This document shows, in pieces, positions 63,507 to 64,000 of a DNA stretch of 64,000 bases. The DNA is taken from contig NZ_CP066775.1 in the NCBI RefSeq assembly GCF_009754905.2, forward strand, positions 2,666,001 through 2,730,000, written 5' to 3'. Positions within the stretch are counted from its first letter, which is position 1. Each line of letters opens with the position of its first letter. The translations under genes were made by a program, and so were the position numbers. The notes below the pieces were generated by a model. The model was not told the DNA's origin. It did not search any database and saw only the letters and a list, made by a program, of their open reading frames with translations. Source of the stretch: Mucilaginibacter ginkgonis (GTDB taxonomy: Bacteria; Bacteroidota; Bacteroidia; Sphingobacteriales; Sphingobacteriaceae).

Positions 63507-64000
63507 TTATGGGATATTGCTCGCTGAACTTAAATACCCCATATACTCCACTCTACTTATCATTTTTGCACCCAAATATTCCAGGTGCCCGGTATATACC
63601 TGGCAGTCTATCAGATCATACAAGCCGGAATGGGTTAAAGCAACTAATGCCAATTTGGATGCATTGCTGACTTTTGCGAACATGCTCTCACCACAAAATA
63701 CTTTGCCAACGGCAACACCATACAATCCGCCAACTAAATCACAATCCTGCCAAACTTCGTAAGAATGGGCGTAGCCTAATTGGTGTAGATCGGTGTATGC
63801 TGCCTGCATATCTTCAGTTATCCAGGTACCGTCCTGACCTTCACGGGGTGCCGTTGCACAAGCAGCTATGACATCAGAAAATGCAGTGTCGACTGTAACT
63901 TTAAACCTGCCCGAATTAATTACCTGCCGCATGCTTTTGGATATCTTCAGTTCGGCAGGTTTTAATACAAAACGTTCGTGCGGCGAGTACCAAAGGATGG
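63507..64000 (-). CDS. aat: Leucyl/phenylalanyl-tRNA-protein transferase (runs off right edge)
   Basis: About 164 C-terminal residues are visible; the start lies outside the window. Reading from the edge: LWYSPHERFVLKPAELKISK, SMRQVINSGRFKVTVDTAF, GTWITEDMQAAYTDLHQLG, then YGVAVGKVFCGESMFAKVSNASK and VYTGHLEYLGAKMISRVEY. These are the Aat signatures. It adds Leu or Phe to proteins with N-terminal Lys or Arg, marking them for ClpAP under the N-degron rule. An ATG inside the gene gives a shorter frame that should be ignored. Confidence 0.95.
   Translation of the reverse strand, partial: ILWYSPHERFVLKPAELKISKSMRQVINSGRFKVTVDTAFSDVIAACATAPREGQDGTWITEDMQAAYTDLHQLGYAHSYEVWQDCDLVGGLYGVAVGKVFCGESMFAKVSNASKLALVALTHSGLYDLIDCQVYTGHLEYLGAKMISRVEYMGYLSSASNIP

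Overview
This window looks like chromosome from a soil or plant-associated Bacteroidota, most likely family Sphingobacteriaceae (Mucilaginibacter/Pedobacter-like). The evidence is two SusC/SusD pairs, the gliding lipoprotein GldD, a YtxJ-type bacillithiol-system protein, many short lipoproteins starting MKK, and promoters of the TTTG-N18-20-TAnnTTTG type. The genus is an inference; no rRNA is present.

Layout. 1-382 holds the start of a response regulator that leaves the left edge. 800-7500 is a SusC/SusD pair plus a secreted metallophosphoesterase, bounded on the left by a copy of the tRNA-Glu 3' end plus terminator and on the right by tRNA-Glu itself with a short array of damaged tRNA 3' halves. 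7594-14021 is a tightly packed six-gene minus-strand operon: disulfide reductase, ABC ATPase, small lipoprotein, fused permease/binding protein, EgtB and EgtD. It reads as an ergothioneine synthesis and uptake unit, and its binding-protein domain is circularly permuted. 14197-28139 is mostly housekeeping: HD hydrolase, porin, sigma/anti-sigma pair, lipA, ytxJ, ribH, recF, a DciA-like gene, ndk, nrnA, two FKBP isomerases, tatD and asparaginase. 28462-33139 is a second SusC/SusD pair. 33322-39883 holds a PadR regulator with a PspC membrane protein, a TonB-dependent receptor and a subtilase. 40077-50067 holds an ALDH7 dehydrogenase, a TPR protein, ComA-like synthase, aroE, gldD, a metallo-beta-lactamase-fold hydrolase, a LolC/E-like permease, rbfA, an M23-family protein and a TonB-C protein. 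51063-56438 is the methionine region: metF and metH under a SAM-I riboswitch with a clear promoter. The right end holds a BAX-inhibitor protein, murQ, an S41 protease, an ABC-2 exporter and the 3' part of aat.

The most unusual content is non-coding or repeat-bound. Two co-linear 165-bp intergenic elements (819-983 and 60581-60745) are about 79% identical with no gap, and an 8-base motif changes in concert at its related sites in each copy. Two roughly 400-bp cassettes each carry one small gene tightly framed by inverted repeats: a GIY-YIG nuclease (45806-46192) and a four-helix-bundle/S23-type protein (52036-52437, between metH and metF). An empty inverted-repeat pair lies between the SAM riboswitch and metH. 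A palindrome, TCCCGATAGCTATCGGGA, sits inside the T-arm of tRNA-Glu fragments and inside another hairpin repeat.
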